DNA from: Pseudomonas sp. Z8(2022)
GTDB taxonomy: Bacteria; Pseudomonadota; Gammaproteobacteria; Pseudomonadales; Pseudomonadaceae
NCBI RefSeq assembly: GCF_025837155.1
Contig: NZ_CP107549.1
Location: forward strand, 4,216,001 to 4,280,000
Length of the DNA: 64,000 nucleotides
Reading direction: 5' to 3'
Shown here: positions 43,069 through 52,701 of the stretch, one piece after another
Layout: each line of letters begins with the position of its first letter
Position numbering within the stretch: the first letter of the stretch is position 1
Translations under genes and position numbers: made by a program
The notes under the pieces: model-generated
Databases searched by the model: none
What the model saw: the letters and a program-made list of their open reading frames with translations, nothing else
What the model was told of the DNA's origin: nothing

Positions 43069-43842
43069 CTACGCCCAGCCCTCCAGACGCATGGTCGCGC
43101 GCACCAGGCGCTGCTCTTCCTGTTCGATTTCCTGCAGGTTGTCGCGGATGCTGTTGATATGGTCGCGCGCGGCGCGCTGAGCCTGCTCGGGCAGGCGCTC
43201 GATCACCGCGTGGTACAGCCGTGAATGCTGACGGTCGATCTGCCGTTTCTGTGCAGGCCGGTGGTAGAGGTTGTTCACCGAGGCGAACACGGTACTGAGC
43301 ATCAGGTCGGTCAGCGACTGCAGGGTGTGCACCAGCACCGGGTTGTGCGAAGCCTCGCAAATGGCCAGGTGGAAGGCGTGATCGAGGCGCGCATGCTCGC
43401 GCGGGTCGACCGGCTGCTCCTGGGCATGGGCGGCCAGCATCTCTTCGTAGCGCCGGGTCAGCAGCACGAAATCCGCGTCGGTGCCACGCAGCGCCGCCAG
43501 ACGCGCCGATTCACCCTCGAGCAGGCCGCGCACCTCCAGCAGGTCGTACAGCGTGCGCGGCTGCGAATTGAACAGATGCATCAGTGGGCTGGCGTCGCGC
43601 TCGCCACTGAACTTGGCCACGCGGGAATCGCGGCCCTGCGCGGTTTCGATGATGCCGCGCCCACGCAGCACCTTGAGCCCTTCACGCAGCGCCGAACGGG
43701 AGATACCCAGCTTTTCACACAGGCGTCGCTCCGAGGGCAGCGGCTGTCCGACCTTGAGTACGCCATCGACGATCAGCCGCTCGATACGCTCAGCCACCAC
43801 GTCACTGACCTGCCGCTTTGCGGCGCTCTGCTTCACATCCAC
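43069..43842 (-). CDS. glcC: Glycolate-responsive GntR/FadR-family activator GlcC
   Basis: 257 residues from a GTG at 43842 with GGAGAGG five bases ahead; the ATG-type start at 43905 would include the operator in the coding region. The winged helix has IERLIVDGVLKVGQPLPSERRLCEKLGISRSALREGLKVLRGRGIIETAQGRDSRVA, nearly the E. coli GlcC sequence, followed by an FCD effector domain (DHAFHLAICEASHNPVLVHTLQSLTDLM). Divergent from glcDEFG, with two FadR-like palindromes between. Responds to glycolate in E. coli. Confidence 0.94.
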   Translation of the reverse strand: MDVKQSAAKRQVSDVVAERIERLIVDGVLKVGQPLPSERRLCEKLGISRSALREGLKVLRGRGIIETAQGRDSRVAKFSGERDASPLMHLFNSQPRTLYDLLEVRGLLEGESARLAALRGTDADFVLLTRRYEEMLAAHAQEQPVDPREHARLDHAFHLAICEASHNPVLVHTLQSLTDLMLSTVFASVNNLYHRPAQKRQIDRQHSRLYHAVIERLPEQAQRAARDHINSIRDNLQEIEQEEQRLVRATMRLEGWA

Positions 43843-43857
43843 CTCAGCCTCTCCACA

Positions 43858-43872
43858 ACTGGTCGTACCAGT
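43858..43872. promoter_or_regulatory. Candidate GlcC operator, glcC side
   Basis: ACTGGTCGTACCAGT, a palindrome of the FadR/GntR form TGGT-N3-ACCA, 16 bases upstream of the proposed glcC start. The other copy is at 43967. Confidence 0.72.
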
Positions 43873-43966
43873 TACCGCGAGCACGCTTTCCAAGTTCGAA
43901 AGCAACGGTTTGCCCTAGCAAGGATAAGCACTTTGCCAAGTCTCGTGTGAAAGGATGACGAAAGAA

Positions 43967-43981
43967 ACTGGTCCTACCAGT
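43967..43981. promoter_or_regulatory. Candidate GlcC operator, glcD side
   Basis: ACTGGTCCTACCAGT, same palindrome as at 43858 with one different centre base; about 100 bases before glcD. A weaker relative (ATGGTCGCGACATGACCA) lies near 44029. Confidence 0.72.
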
Positions 43982-44080
43982 GACAAAGAGGATGGACGTA
44001 ACAATCCGGCCGACCTAAATATAGGGACCATGGTCGCGACATGACCACAAATAAAAACAACGTCCACGATTGAGCCTGCC

Positions 44081-45580
44081 ATGAGCATTCTGTACGACGA
44101 GCGTGTCGACGGCGCGCTACCCAAGGTCGACAAGGCCGCGCTGCTGGCCGAGTTGCGCCAGCGCCTGCCCGACCTTGACATCCTGCACACGCAGGAAGAC
44201 CTCAAGCCCTACGAGTGCGATGGCCTGTCCGCCTACCGCACCACACCCATGCTGGTGGTGCTGCCCGAGCGCATCGAGCAGGTTCAGCAGTTGCTCAAGC
44301 TCTGCCACACCCGCGGCGTGCCGGTGGTGGCGCGCGGCGCCGGTACCGGTCTGTCCGGCGGTGCACTGCCGCTGGAGCAGGGCATCCTGCTGGTGATGGC
44401 GCGCTTCAACCAGATTCTCGAAATCAATCGTGAAGGCCGCTTCGCCCGCGTTCAGCCCGGCGTGCGCAACCTGGCGATCTCCCAGGCCGCCGCGCCCTTC
44501 GACCTGTATTACGCCCCGGACCCGTCCTCGCAGATCGCCTGTTCCATCGGCGGCAACGTCGCCGAAAACGCCGGCGGCGTGCACTGTCTGAAATACGGTC
44601 TGACCGTGCACAACCTGCTCAAGGTCGACATCCTCACCGTCGAAGGCGAGTTCATGACCCTCGGCAGCGACGCCCTGGACGCCCCGGGCTTCGACCTGCT
44701 CGCCCTGTTCACCGGCTCCGAGGGCATGCTCGGCATCGTCACCGAAGTGACCGTCAAGCTGCTGCCCAAGCCGCAGGTGGCCAAGGTACTGCTGGCAGCC
44801 TTCGACTCGGTGGAAAAGGCCGGCCGCGCCGTGGGTGACATCATCGCCGCCGGCATCATCCCCGGCGGCCTGGAGATGATGGACAACCTGGCCATTCGCG
44901 CCGCCGAGGATTTCATCCACGCCGGCTATCCGGTGGAAGCCGAAGCCATCCTGCTCTGCGAGCTGGACGGTGTCGAGGCCGACGTTGCCGACGACTGCGA
45001 GCGCGTGCGCGAGGTGCTGGAAAAAGCCGGCGCCACCGAAGTACGCCTGGCCCGCGACGAAACCGAGCGGGTGAAGTTCTGGGCCGGACGCAAGAACGCC
45101 TTCCCCGCGGTCGGACGCATCTCGCCGGACTACTACTGCATGGACGGCACCATTCCACGTCGCGAACTGCCCGGCGTGCTGCGCGGCATCGCCGAGCTGT
45201 CCGAGGAGTACGGCCTGCGCGTGGCCAACGTGTTCCACGCCGGCGACGGCAACATGCACCCGCTGATCCTCTTCGATGCCAACGTGCCGGGCGAGCTGGA
45301 GCGCGCCGAGGCCATCGGCGGCAAGATCCTCGAACTCTGCGTCAAGGTCGGCGGCAGCATCACCGGCGAGCACGGTGTCGGCCGCGAGAAGATCAACCAG
45401 ATGTGCGCGCAGTTCAACAGCGACGAAATCACCCTGTTCCATGCGGTGAAGGCGGCGTTCGACCCGGCCGGCCTGCTCAACCCGGGCAAGAACATCCCCA
45501 CCCTGCACCGCTGCGCCGAGTTCGGCGCCATGCACGTGCACCACGGCCAACTGCCCTTCCCTGAACTGGAGCGCTTCTGA
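44081..45580 (+). CDS. glcD: Glycolate oxidase FAD subunit GlcD
   Basis: 499 residues, FAD-binding type 4 fold. RGAGTGLSGGALPLEQGILLVMARFNQILEI and PDPSSQIACSIGGNVAENAGGVHCLKYG bind FAD; the C-terminal NVFHAGDGNMHPLILFD and ITGEHGVGREK form the substrate/metal site. Oxidises glycolate (and D-lactate) to glyoxylate with GlcE and GlcF. The stop overlaps glcE by one base. Confidence 0.96.
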   Translation: MSILYDERVDGALPKVDKAALLAELRQRLPDLDILHTQEDLKPYECDGLSAYRTTPMLVVLPERIEQVQQLLKLCHTRGVPVVARGAGTGLSGGALPLEQGILLVMARFNQILEINREGRFARVQPGVRNLAISQAAAPFDLYYAPDPSSQIACSIGGNVAENAGGVHCLKYGLTVHNLLKVDILTVEGEFMTLGSDALDAPGFDLLALFTGSEGMLGIVTEVTVKLLPKPQVAKVLLAAFDSVEKAGRAVGDIIAAGIIPGGLEMMDNLAIRAAEDFIHAGYPVEAEAILLCELDGVEADVADDCERVREVLEKAGATEVRLARDETERVKFWAGRKNAFPAVGRISPDYYCMDGTIPRRELPGVLRGIAELSEEYGLRVANVFHAGDGNMHPLILFDANVPGELERAEAIGGKILELCVKVGGSITGEHGVGREKINQMCAQFNSDEITLFHAVKAAFDPAGLLNPGKNIPTLHRCAEFGAMHVHHGQLPFPELERF

Positions 45581-46635
45581 TGCAGCATGATTTCGATGCC
45601 AGCGCCGCGTTGCTGGAACAGGTCAACCACGCGCTGAACAGCGCCACTCCGCTGCGCATTCAGGGCAGCGGCAGCAAGGCACATCTGGGCCGCGCCATCA
45701 CAGGCGAAGTACTGGATACCCGCCAGCATCGCGGTATCGTCAGTTACGACCCCACCGAGCTGGTGCTCACCGCCCGCGCCGGTACGCCGCTCATCGAGAT
45801 CGAGGCGGCGCTCGAGGCCAACAACCAGATGCTGCCGTGCGAACCGCCGCACCTGGGTGACGGTGCCACCCTCGGCGGCATGGTCGCGGCGGGACTGTCC
45901 GGCCCGCGTCGGCCCTGGGCCGGTTCGGTGCGCGATCAGGTACTTGGCACTCGTGTGATCACCGGTCAGGGCAAGCTGTTGCGCTTTGGCGGCGAGGTGA
46001 TGAAGAACGTCGCCGGCTACGACCTGTCGCGTCTGATGGCCGGCAGCTTCGGCTGCCTCGGCCTGCTCGCCGAAGTTTCGCTCAAGGTCCTGCCCAAGCC
46101 GCGCCAGGTGCTCAGCCTGCGTCTGGAAGTGGAGGCCCTGCAGGCCCTCAACAAGCTCGCCGAATGGGGCCAGCAGCCGCTGCCGATCAGCGCCGCCAGC
46201 CACGACGGCGCGGCACTGCACCTGCGCCTGGAAGGCGGCGAGGGTTCGGTTCAGGCCGCGCGCCAGCGTCTCGGTGGTGAGGCAATCGATAACGCTTACT
46301 GGCATGAGCTGCGTGAACAGCGCCTGCCCTTCTTCGCAGCCAGCGGCACGCTGTGGCGCCTGTCGCTGCCGGCCAACAGCGGCCTGCTCGACCTGCCGGG
46401 CCGCCAGCTGATCGACTGGGGCGGCGCGCAGCGCTGGCTGAAGACGGACGCCGATGGCGAGCTGATCCAGCGCGTGACGGCCAAGCTCGGCGGCCACGCC
46501 ACCTGCTTCGCCGCCGGTCAGGCGCAGCCCTTCCAGCCGCTGGCGGCACCACTGCTGCGCTACCAGCGCCAGCTCAAGAACCAGCTCGACCCCCAGGGTA
46601 TCTTCAACCCTGGCCGCATGTACGCCGAGGTATAA
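45580..46635 (+). CDS. glcE: Glycolate oxidase FAD-binding subunit GlcE
   Basis: 351 residues with the PCMH FAD domain: GTPLIEIEAALEANNQMLPCEPPHLGDGATLGGMVAAGLSGPRRPWAGSVRDQVLGTRVITGQG. Shorter than GlcD and lacking its C-terminal metal site, as usual. Part of the membrane-associated GlcDEF complex. Confidence 0.95.
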   Translation: MQHDFDASAALLEQVNHALNSATPLRIQGSGSKAHLGRAITGEVLDTRQHRGIVSYDPTELVLTARAGTPLIEIEAALEANNQMLPCEPPHLGDGATLGGMVAAGLSGPRRPWAGSVRDQVLGTRVITGQGKLLRFGGEVMKNVAGYDLSRLMAGSFGCLGLLAEVSLKVLPKPRQVLSLRLEVEALQALNKLAEWGQQPLPISAASHDGAALHLRLEGGEGSVQAARQRLGGEAIDNAYWHELREQRLPFFAASGTLWRLSLPANSGLLDLPGRQLIDWGGAQRWLKTDADGELIQRVTAKLGGHATCFAAGQAQPFQPLAAPLLRYQRQLKNQLDPQGIFNPGRMYAEV

Positions 46636-46638
46636 GAC

Positions 46639-47856
46639 GTGCAGACCAATTTGAGTGAACAGGCCAAAAGCCTGCCGCGTGCCGAAGAAGCCGAAAGCAT
46701 CCTGCGCTCCTGCGTACACTGCGGCTTCTGCAACGCCACCTGCCCGACCTACCAGTTGCTCGGCGACGAGCTGGACGGCCCGCGCGGGCGCATCTACCTG
46801 ATCAAGCAGATGCTCGAAGGCGGCGAAGTGACTGCCAAGACCCAGGAACATCTGGACCGCTGCCTGACCTGCCGCAATTGCGAGACCACCTGCCCGTCCG
46901 GCGTGCAGTACCACAATCTGCTGGATATCGGTCGTGAACTGGTCGAGCGCACCGTGCCGCGCCCGGCAAGCGAACAACTGCTGCGCCAGGGCCTGCGCGC
47001 CGTGGTGCCGCGCCCGGCCCTGTTCAAGGCGCTGACCCAGACCGGCATGGCCCTGCGCCCGTTGCTGCCAGCCACGCTCAAGGCCAAGCTGCCGCGCGAG
47101 GTTCGCCCGGCCAAGCCGCGCCCGACTCCGCAACATGCGCGCCGCGTGCTGATGCTCGAAGGCTGCGTGCAACCGGGACTGTCGCCCAACACCAATGCCG
47201 CCACCGCGCGCGTGCTCGATCGCCTCGGCATCAGCGTCACGCCGATTCGCGAGGCCGGCTGCTGCGGTGCCGTGGACTACCACCTCAACGCCCAGGAAGC
47301 CGGGCTGCAGCGCGCGCGGCAGAACATCGACGCCTGGTGGCCAGCCATCGAAGCCGGCGCCGAGGCCATCGTGCAGACCGCCAGCGGCTGCGGCGCCTTC
47401 GTCAAGGACTACGGTCATCTGCTCGCCGCAGACCCGGCCTACGCCGCCAAGGCGGCACGGGTCAGTGCCCTGGCCAAGGATCTGGTCGAGGTGCTGCAGA
47501 ACGAGGCGCTGGAACAGCTGCAGGTACGCGCCGAACAACGCCTGGCCTTCCATTGCCCCTGCACCCTGCAGCACGCGCAGAAGCTCGGCGGCGCTGTCGA
47601 AGGCGTACTGACCCGCCTCGGTTTCGGCCTGACTGCCGTGCCGGACGGCCACCTGTGCTGCGGCTCGGCCGGTACCTACTCGCTGACCCAGCCAGAGCTG
47701 TCGCGGCAGCTGCGCGACAACAAGCTCAACGCACTGGAAAGCGGCAAACCCGACGCCATCGTCACCGCCAACATCGGCTGCCAGACCCATCTGGACGGCG
47801 CCGGGCGCACGCCGGTGCGCCACTGGATCGAGATAGTCGAAGAGGCGATGGCCTGA
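46639..47856 (+). CDS. glcF: Glycolate oxidase iron-sulfur subunit GlcF
   Basis: 405 residues from a GTG start. Two 4Fe-4S motifs: CVHCGFCNATCP and CLTCRNCETTCP (residues about 24-90), then two CCG domains with EAGCCGAVDYH and HLCCGSAGTYS. Passes electrons from GlcD to the quinone pool. Confidence 0.96.
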   Translation: MQTNLSEQAKSLPRAEEAESILRSCVHCGFCNATCPTYQLLGDELDGPRGRIYLIKQMLEGGEVTAKTQEHLDRCLTCRNCETTCPSGVQYHNLLDIGRELVERTVPRPASEQLLRQGLRAVVPRPALFKALTQTGMALRPLLPATLKAKLPREVRPAKPRPTPQHARRVLMLEGCVQPGLSPNTNAATARVLDRLGISVTPIREAGCCGAVDYHLNAQEAGLQRARQNIDAWWPAIEAGAEAIVQTASGCGAFVKDYGHLLAADPAYAAKAARVSALAKDLVEVLQNEALEQLQVRAEQRLAFHCPCTLQHAQKLGGAVEGVLTRLGFGLTAVPDGHLCCGSAGTYSLTQPELSRQLRDNKLNALESGKPDAIVTANIGCQTHLDGAGRTPVRHWIEIVEEAMA

Positions 47857-47930
47857 AGCCTGAATCCTCTCCCCGCCGCCCCATTCCGCAAGTGACAGGG
47901 CGGCGACAAACCAAGAACACGAGGTGTGTC

Positions 47931-48329
47931 ATGCAACACAAAGCCGTACTCAGCCAGAAAGAAGTCACCCAGATCCTCGCCGCTGCACGCGCCGAAGCAC
48001 AGCAGCAGGGCTGGGCGGTAGCCATCGCCGTCGTCGACGACGGCGGCCATCCGCTGGCCCTGGAGCGTCTCGACGGCTGCGCGCCGATCGGCGCCTACAT
48101 CGCCACCGAGAAAGCCCGCAGCGCCGCCATCGGCCGCCGGGAAACCAAGGGCTACGAGGACATGGTCAACGGCGGTCGCACCGCCTTTGTCAGCGCCCCG
48201 CTGCTGACCTCGCTGGAAGGCGGCGTGCCGGTGCTGGTGGATGGCCAGGTGGTTGGCGCCGTCGGCGTCTCCGGAGTCAAGGCCGACCAGGACGCACAGG
48301 TGGCCAAGGCGGGTGTCGCCGCGCTGTAA
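47931..48329 (+). CDS. glcG: GlcG/HbpS-family protein
   Basis: 132 residues starting MQHKAVLSQKEVTQILAAARAEAQQQGWAVAIAVVDDGGHPLALERLDG; GVPVLVDGQVVGAVGVSGVKADQDAQVAKAG closes the domain. The longer open frame to the left is inside glcF. Position after glcF is standard. GlcG is dispensable in E. coli and of unclear function; homologues bind haem or corrinoids. Confidence 0.92.
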   Translation: MQHKAVLSQKEVTQILAAARAEAQQQGWAVAIAVVDDGGHPLALERLDGCAPIGAYIATEKARSAAIGRRETKGYEDMVNGGRTAFVSAPLLTSLEGGVPVLVDGQVVGAVGVSGVKADQDAQVAKAGVAAL

Positions 48330-48440
48330 ACAGCGCGCAGCGTTTTCTCCCCTCACCCGGAAGGGCGAGGGGACTGATCGAGACCGGAAGAAATTCATAG
48401 GCATCCCAGAAAGCCCGGATGCAGACAGGAGAACAGAAAG

Positions 48441-50618
48441 ATGACCGAACGCGTGCAATGTCAGCGCCTGCAGGTAGCCGCCGAGCTCAAGCAATTCATC
48501 GAAAGCGAAGTGCTGCCCGGTAGCGGTGTCGAGGCTGCGGCCTTCTGGAGCGGTTTCGACGCTCTGGTGCACGACCTGGCCCCGCGCAACCGCGCGCTGC
48601 TGGCCGAGCGTGACCGTCTGCAGACAGAGCTGGATAACTGGCATCGCGCCAACCCCGGCCCGATCACCGACATGGCCGCCTACCGCGCCTTCCTCGGCTC
48701 CATCGGTTACCTGCTGCCACAGCCGGAGCAGGTCAAGGCCAGCACCGCCAACGTCGACAGCGAAATCGCCACCCAGGCCGGCCCACAGCTGGTAGTGCCG
48801 GTAATGAACGCACGCTACGCACTGAACGCCGCCAACGCCCGCTGGGGCTCGCTGTACGACGCCCTGTACGGCACCGATGCGATCAGCGAAGAAGGCGGCG
48901 CCAGCAAGGGGCCGGGCTACAACGAAATCCGTGGTGCCAAGGTGATCGCCTTCGCCCGCGCCTTCCTCGACCAGGCCGCGCCGCTGGCGCAGGGCTCGCA
49001 TGCCGATGCCCGCGCCTATGCCGTGGTCGCCGGTCAGCTGCAGGTGACCCTGAGCAGCGGCGCTCAGACCTCCCTGGCGCAGCCGGAGAAGTTCATCGGC
49101 TTCCAGGGTGAAGCAGCTGCGCCGAGCGCAGTGCTGCTGAAGAACAACGGCCTGCACTTCGAGATCCAGATCGACGCCAGCAGCCCCATCGGCAGCACCG
49201 ACGCCGCGGGTGTGAAAGACGTGCTGATGGAAGCGGCGCTGTCGACCATCATGGACTGCGAGGACTCCGTGGCTGCCGTCGACGCCGCCGACAAGGTGGT
49301 GGTCTACCGCAACTGGCTGGGCCTGATGAAGGGCGATCTGGTCGAGGAGCTGGAAAAAGGCGGCAAGCGCATCACCCGCCGCCTCAACCCGGATCGCACC
49401 TACACCGCCGCCGATGGCAGCGAACTGACCCTGCATGGCCGCTCGCTGCTGTTCGTGCGCAATGTCGGCCACCTGATGAGCAACCCGGCGATCCTCGATG
49501 GTGAAGGCCATGAGATTCCCGAAGGCATCCTCGACGCCGTGGTCACCAGCCTGATCGCCCTGCATGACCTGCAGCGCCGCGGCAACTCGCGCACAGGTAG
49601 CGTCTATATCGTCAAGCCGAAGATGCATGGCCCGTTCGAAGTGGCCTTCGCCAACGAGCTGTTCGGTCGCGTCGAGCAGCTGCTGGGCATGCCGACCAAT
49701 ACCCTGAAGATGGGCATCATGGACGAGGAGCGGCGCACCAGCGTCAACCTCAAGGCGTGCATCGAGGCGGCCAGCGCGCGCGTGGCCTTCATCAACACCG
49801 GCTTCCTCGACCGCACCGGCGACGAGATGCACACCGCCATGGAAGCCGGCGCGATGCTGCGCAAGGGCGACATGAAATCCAGCGCCTGGATCCAGGCCTA
49901 CGAACGCAACAACGTGCTGGTCGGCCTGGCCTGCGGCCTGCGTGGCAAGGCACAGATCGGCAAGGGCATGTGGGCCATGCCGGACCTGATGGCAGCCATG
50001 CTCGAGCAGAAGATCGGCCACCCGAAAGCCGGTGCCAACACCGCCTGGGTACCGTCGCCGACCGCGGCCGTGCTGCACGCCCTGCACTACCACCAGGTGG
50101 ATGTGCAGGCAGTGCAGAGCGAGCTGGAGCAGATCGACCTGGCCAGCCAGCGCGACAACCTGCTGAACGATCTGCTCAGCGTGCCGGTCAGTGCCGACCG
50201 CCCATGGAGCGCCAGCGACATCCAGCAGGAACTGGACAACAACTGCCAGGGCATCCTCGGTTATGTGGTGCGCTGGGTCGAGCAGGGCGTCGGCTGCTCC
50301 AAGGTGCCGGACATCCACAACGTCGGCCTGATGGAAGACCGCGCCACCCTGCGCATCTCGGCCCAGCACATCGCCAACTGGCTGCACCACGGCGTGGTCA
50401 GCGAGGCTCAGGTGCGCGAGACCCTGCAGCGCATGGCTCAGGTGGTCGACGGGCAGAATGCCGGCGATCCGGCCTACCGCCCGATGGCACCGAACTTCGA
50501 GCAGTCCCATGCCTTCCGCGCCGCCAGTGATCTGGTATTCAAGGGCCGCGAGCAGCCGTCCGGCTATACCGAGCCGCTGCTGCATGCCTGGCGTCTGCGC
50601 TTCAAACAGGAGGCCTGA
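48441..50618 (+). CDS. glcB: Malate synthase G
   Basis: 725 residues, the normal size of the monomeric G isoform. Conserved active-site segments include MDCEDSVAAVDAADKVVVYRNWLGLM, GRSLLFVRNVGHLMSNPAI, GLACGLRGKAQIGKGMWAMPDLM and LKMGIMDEERRTSVNLKACI. Condenses glyoxylate, the product of GlcDEF, with acetyl-CoA to malate. 110 bases from glcG with a short repeat-type hairpin in the gap. Confidence 0.97.
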   Translation: MTERVQCQRLQVAAELKQFIESEVLPGSGVEAAAFWSGFDALVHDLAPRNRALLAERDRLQTELDNWHRANPGPITDMAAYRAFLGSIGYLLPQPEQVKASTANVDSEIATQAGPQLVVPVMNARYALNAANARWGSLYDALYGTDAISEEGGASKGPGYNEIRGAKVIAFARAFLDQAAPLAQGSHADARAYAVVAGQLQVTLSSGAQTSLAQPEKFIGFQGEAAAPSAVLLKNNGLHFEIQIDASSPIGSTDAAGVKDVLMEAALSTIMDCEDSVAAVDAADKVVVYRNWLGLMKGDLVEELEKGGKRITRRLNPDRTYTAADGSELTLHGRSLLFVRNVGHLMSNPAILDGEGHEIPEGILDAVVTSLIALHDLQRRGNSRTGSVYIVKPKMHGPFEVAFANELFGRVEQLLGMPTNTLKMGIMDEERRTSVNLKACIEAASARVAFINTGFLDRTGDEMHTAMEAGAMLRKGDMKSSAWIQAYERNNVLVGLACGLRGKAQIGKGMWAMPDLMAAMLEQKIGHPKAGANTAWVPSPTAAVLHALHYHQVDVQAVQSELEQIDLASQRDNLLNDLLSVPVSADRPWSASDIQQELDNNCQGILGYVVRWVEQGVGCSKVPDIHNVGLMEDRATLRISAQHIANWLHHGVVSEAQVRETLQRMAQVVDGQNAGDPAYRPMAPNFEQSHAFRAASDLVFKGREQPSGYTEPLLHAWRLRFKQEA

Positions 50619-50720
50619 GCGTGACAGGGGCCTACGCCGCGACCAACGGTTCGCGGCTAAAGCCCCTGACAAAGTGAGTTCACAACCGTGAAGGCTGTAA
50701 AGCCTCCACGAAGCAGTGAC

Positions 50721-50752
50721 AAGCCCTGACGGTTGCAGACCGTCGGGGCTTT
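50721..50752 (+). terminator. Hairpin between glcB and glcA (terminator or attenuator)
   Basis: Arms AAGCCCTGACGGT / ACCGTCGGGGCTT with one mismatch and a five-base loop, then TTTCG. The weak T-run would allow partial read-through into glcA. The rest of this 275-base gap shows no other clear element except a second short stem near 50683-50707. Confidence 0.6.
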
Positions 50753-50893
50753 CGAGCATGAGCACGGCGGTGGGTGATCCCGGCCGCCGCTGCTCGCGGA
50801 AAGGTCGGTGCCGTCGCGCCCGGCCCTTCCAGATGCGTGGCGCCGGGTATCCCCGGAAAACTGTGGTTCACAAGAAAAAGAAGGAACCAACCC

Positions 50894-52594
50894 ATGAGTC
50901 AAACGCTGCTGTCCATCCTGGCCTTCGTGCCGCTGGTACTGGCGGGTGTGCTACTGATCGGCTTCCGCTGGCCAGCCAAGTACGCGATGCCGCTGGTGTT
51001 CGTCCTCACCGCACTGATCGGCCTGCTGGCCTGGGACATGTCCCTCAACCGGGTCATCGCCTCCAGCCTGCAGGGGCTGATTCTCACGGCGTCGATCCTG
51101 TGGATCATCTTCGGTGCGATCCTGCTGCTGAACACCCTCAAGCACTCCGGAGGCATCACGGCGATCCGCCGCGGCTTCTCCAATATCAGCCCCGACCGCC
51201 GTGTGCAGGCGCTGATCGTCGCGTGGCTGTTCGGCTGCTTCATCGAGGGGGCATCGGGCTTCGGCACGCCCGCCGCGGTGGCCGCGCCGTTGCTGGTGGC
51301 GCTGGGCTTCCCGGCGCTGGCCGCGGTGGTGCTGGGCATGCTGGTGCAATCGACACCGGTATCCTTCGGCGCGGTCGGCACGCCGATTCTGGTGGGTGTC
51401 GGCGCCGGCCTGGACAAGAGCGGCATCACCGCACAACTGGCCGCAACCGGCGATACCTGGGACACCTTCTTCCATCTGATCTATTCGCGGGTGGCCATCA
51501 CCCACGGTCTGATCGGTCTGCTGATGCCGCTGATCATGGTCATGATCATGACCCGCTTCTTCGGCAAGAATCAGAGCTGGAAGGAAGGCCTGGCCGTCGC
51601 GCCGTTCGCCATCTTCACCGCCTTCGCCTTCTCCCTGCCGTACATGGCAGCCGGCGTATTCCTCGGTCCGGAATTCCCGTCGATGATCGGCGCCCTGGTC
51701 GGCCTGGCCATCGTGGTTCCGGCGGCCAAGGCAGGTTTCCTGCTGCCGAAGCAAACCTGGGACTTCGCCGATGCCAAGGACTGGCCATCCGACTGGATGG
51801 GCAAGATCGAAATGAAGCTGGACGAAGTGGCCGGCAAGGCACCGATTTCGGTGCCCATGGCCTGGGCTCCCTATCTGCTGCTGGCCGCGTTCCTGGTCAT
51901 CTCGCGTACCGTCCCCGAAGTAAAAGCGGCACTGATGAGCCTCACCTTCGGCTGGAAGGACATCCTCGGCGAGACCGGCGTTTCCGGGACCATCGAGCCA
52001 CTGTTCCTGCCCGGCGGCATCCTCTGCCTGGTGGTGCTGGTGACGTTCTTCCTGCATCGCATGCGCTTCTCCGAGCTCAAGGCGGCGGTTGGCGAGTCGA
52101 GCAAGACCCTGCTCGGCGCAGGGTTCGTGCTGATCTTCACCATTCCCATGGTGCGTATCCTGATCAACTCGGGGGTCAACGGTGCCGATCTGGTGTCGAT
52201 GCCCGTGGCCATGGCGCAGCTGGTAGCGGACAGCGTGGGCAGTGTTTACCCGTTCTTCGCCCCGGCCGTGGGCGCACTGGGCGCCTTCATCGCCGGCTCC
52301 AACACCGTGTCCAACCTGATGCTCTCGCAGTTCCAGTTCAACGCCGCCGAACTGATCGGCGTATCCGGAGCGATGATGGTGGCGGTGCAATCGGTCGGCG
52401 CAGCAGCGGGCAACATGATCGCCATCCACAACGTGGTGGCGGCATCGGCCACGGTCGGCCTGCTCGGACGTGAAGGCATCACTCTGCGCAAGACCATCCT
52501 GCCGACGCTGTACTACCTCATCATGGCTGGTGGCATCGCGCTGATCACCATGTACGTGATGGGCATCAGCGATCCGCTGATGGGCGCTCGCTGA
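50894..52594 (+). CDS. glcA: Glycolate/L-lactate permease of the LctP family
   Basis: 566 residues, 12-14 membrane helices, starting MSQTLLSILAFVPLVLAGV with AAGGA ahead of the ATG. Hallmarks: GCFIEGASGFGTPAAVAAPLLVALGFP and SVGSVYPFFAPAVGALGAFIAGSNTVSNLMLSQFQ. LctP members (LldP, GlcA) import L-lactate, D-lactate and glycolate with protons. Downstream of glcDEFG-glcB, so a glycolate role is likely; the lactate assignment cannot be excluded. Confidence 0.88.
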   Translation: MSQTLLSILAFVPLVLAGVLLIGFRWPAKYAMPLVFVLTALIGLLAWDMSLNRVIASSLQGLILTASILWIIFGAILLLNTLKHSGGITAIRRGFSNISPDRRVQALIVAWLFGCFIEGASGFGTPAAVAAPLLVALGFPALAAVVLGMLVQSTPVSFGAVGTPILVGVGAGLDKSGITAQLAATGDTWDTFFHLIYSRVAITHGLIGLLMPLIMVMIMTRFFGKNQSWKEGLAVAPFAIFTAFAFSLPYMAAGVFLGPEFPSMIGALVGLAIVVPAAKAGFLLPKQTWDFADAKDWPSDWMGKIEMKLDEVAGKAPISVPMAWAPYLLLAAFLVISRTVPEVKAALMSLTFGWKDILGETGVSGTIEPLFLPGGILCLVVLVTFFLHRMRFSELKAAVGESSKTLLGAGFVLIFTIPMVRILINSGVNGADLVSMPVAMAQLVADSVGSVYPFFAPAVGALGAFIAGSNTVSNLMLSQFQFNAAELIGVSGAMMVAVQSVGAAAGNMIAIHNVVAASATVGLLGREGITLRKTILPTLYYLIMAGGIALITMYVMGISDPLMGAR

Positions 52595-52612
52595 CCCGTC
52601 TCGGGTTGGTCC

Positions 52613-52640
52613 CGGGAGGGCGACGCTCGTCGCCCTCCCG
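52613..52640 (+). terminator. Hairpin after glcA
   Basis: Strong stem CGGGAGGGCGAC / GTCGCCCTCCCG with a four-base loop but only CTTGG after it, so possibly a processing or pause hairpin rather than a full terminator. Confidence 0.6.
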
Positions 52641-52701
52641 CTTGGCGCATTCACGCAATTGCGGTAGCTTGCCGGCACCGTGAGATTCACCCGAGGTCGA
52701 T

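Noticed and set aside
45133..47823. 896-residue minus-strand open frame
   Set aside because: Antisense to glcD, glcE and glcF; composition is repetitive His/Gln/Ala/Gly without domains.
48346..48375. Terminator between glcG and glcB
   Set aside because: The CCCCTC/GAGGGG hairpin has no T-run and resembles a dispersed repeat; glcB is likely still co-transcribed.
47676..50765. 1029-residue minus-strand open frame
   Set aside because: Antisense to glcG and malate synthase G; no motifs, no ribosome site.
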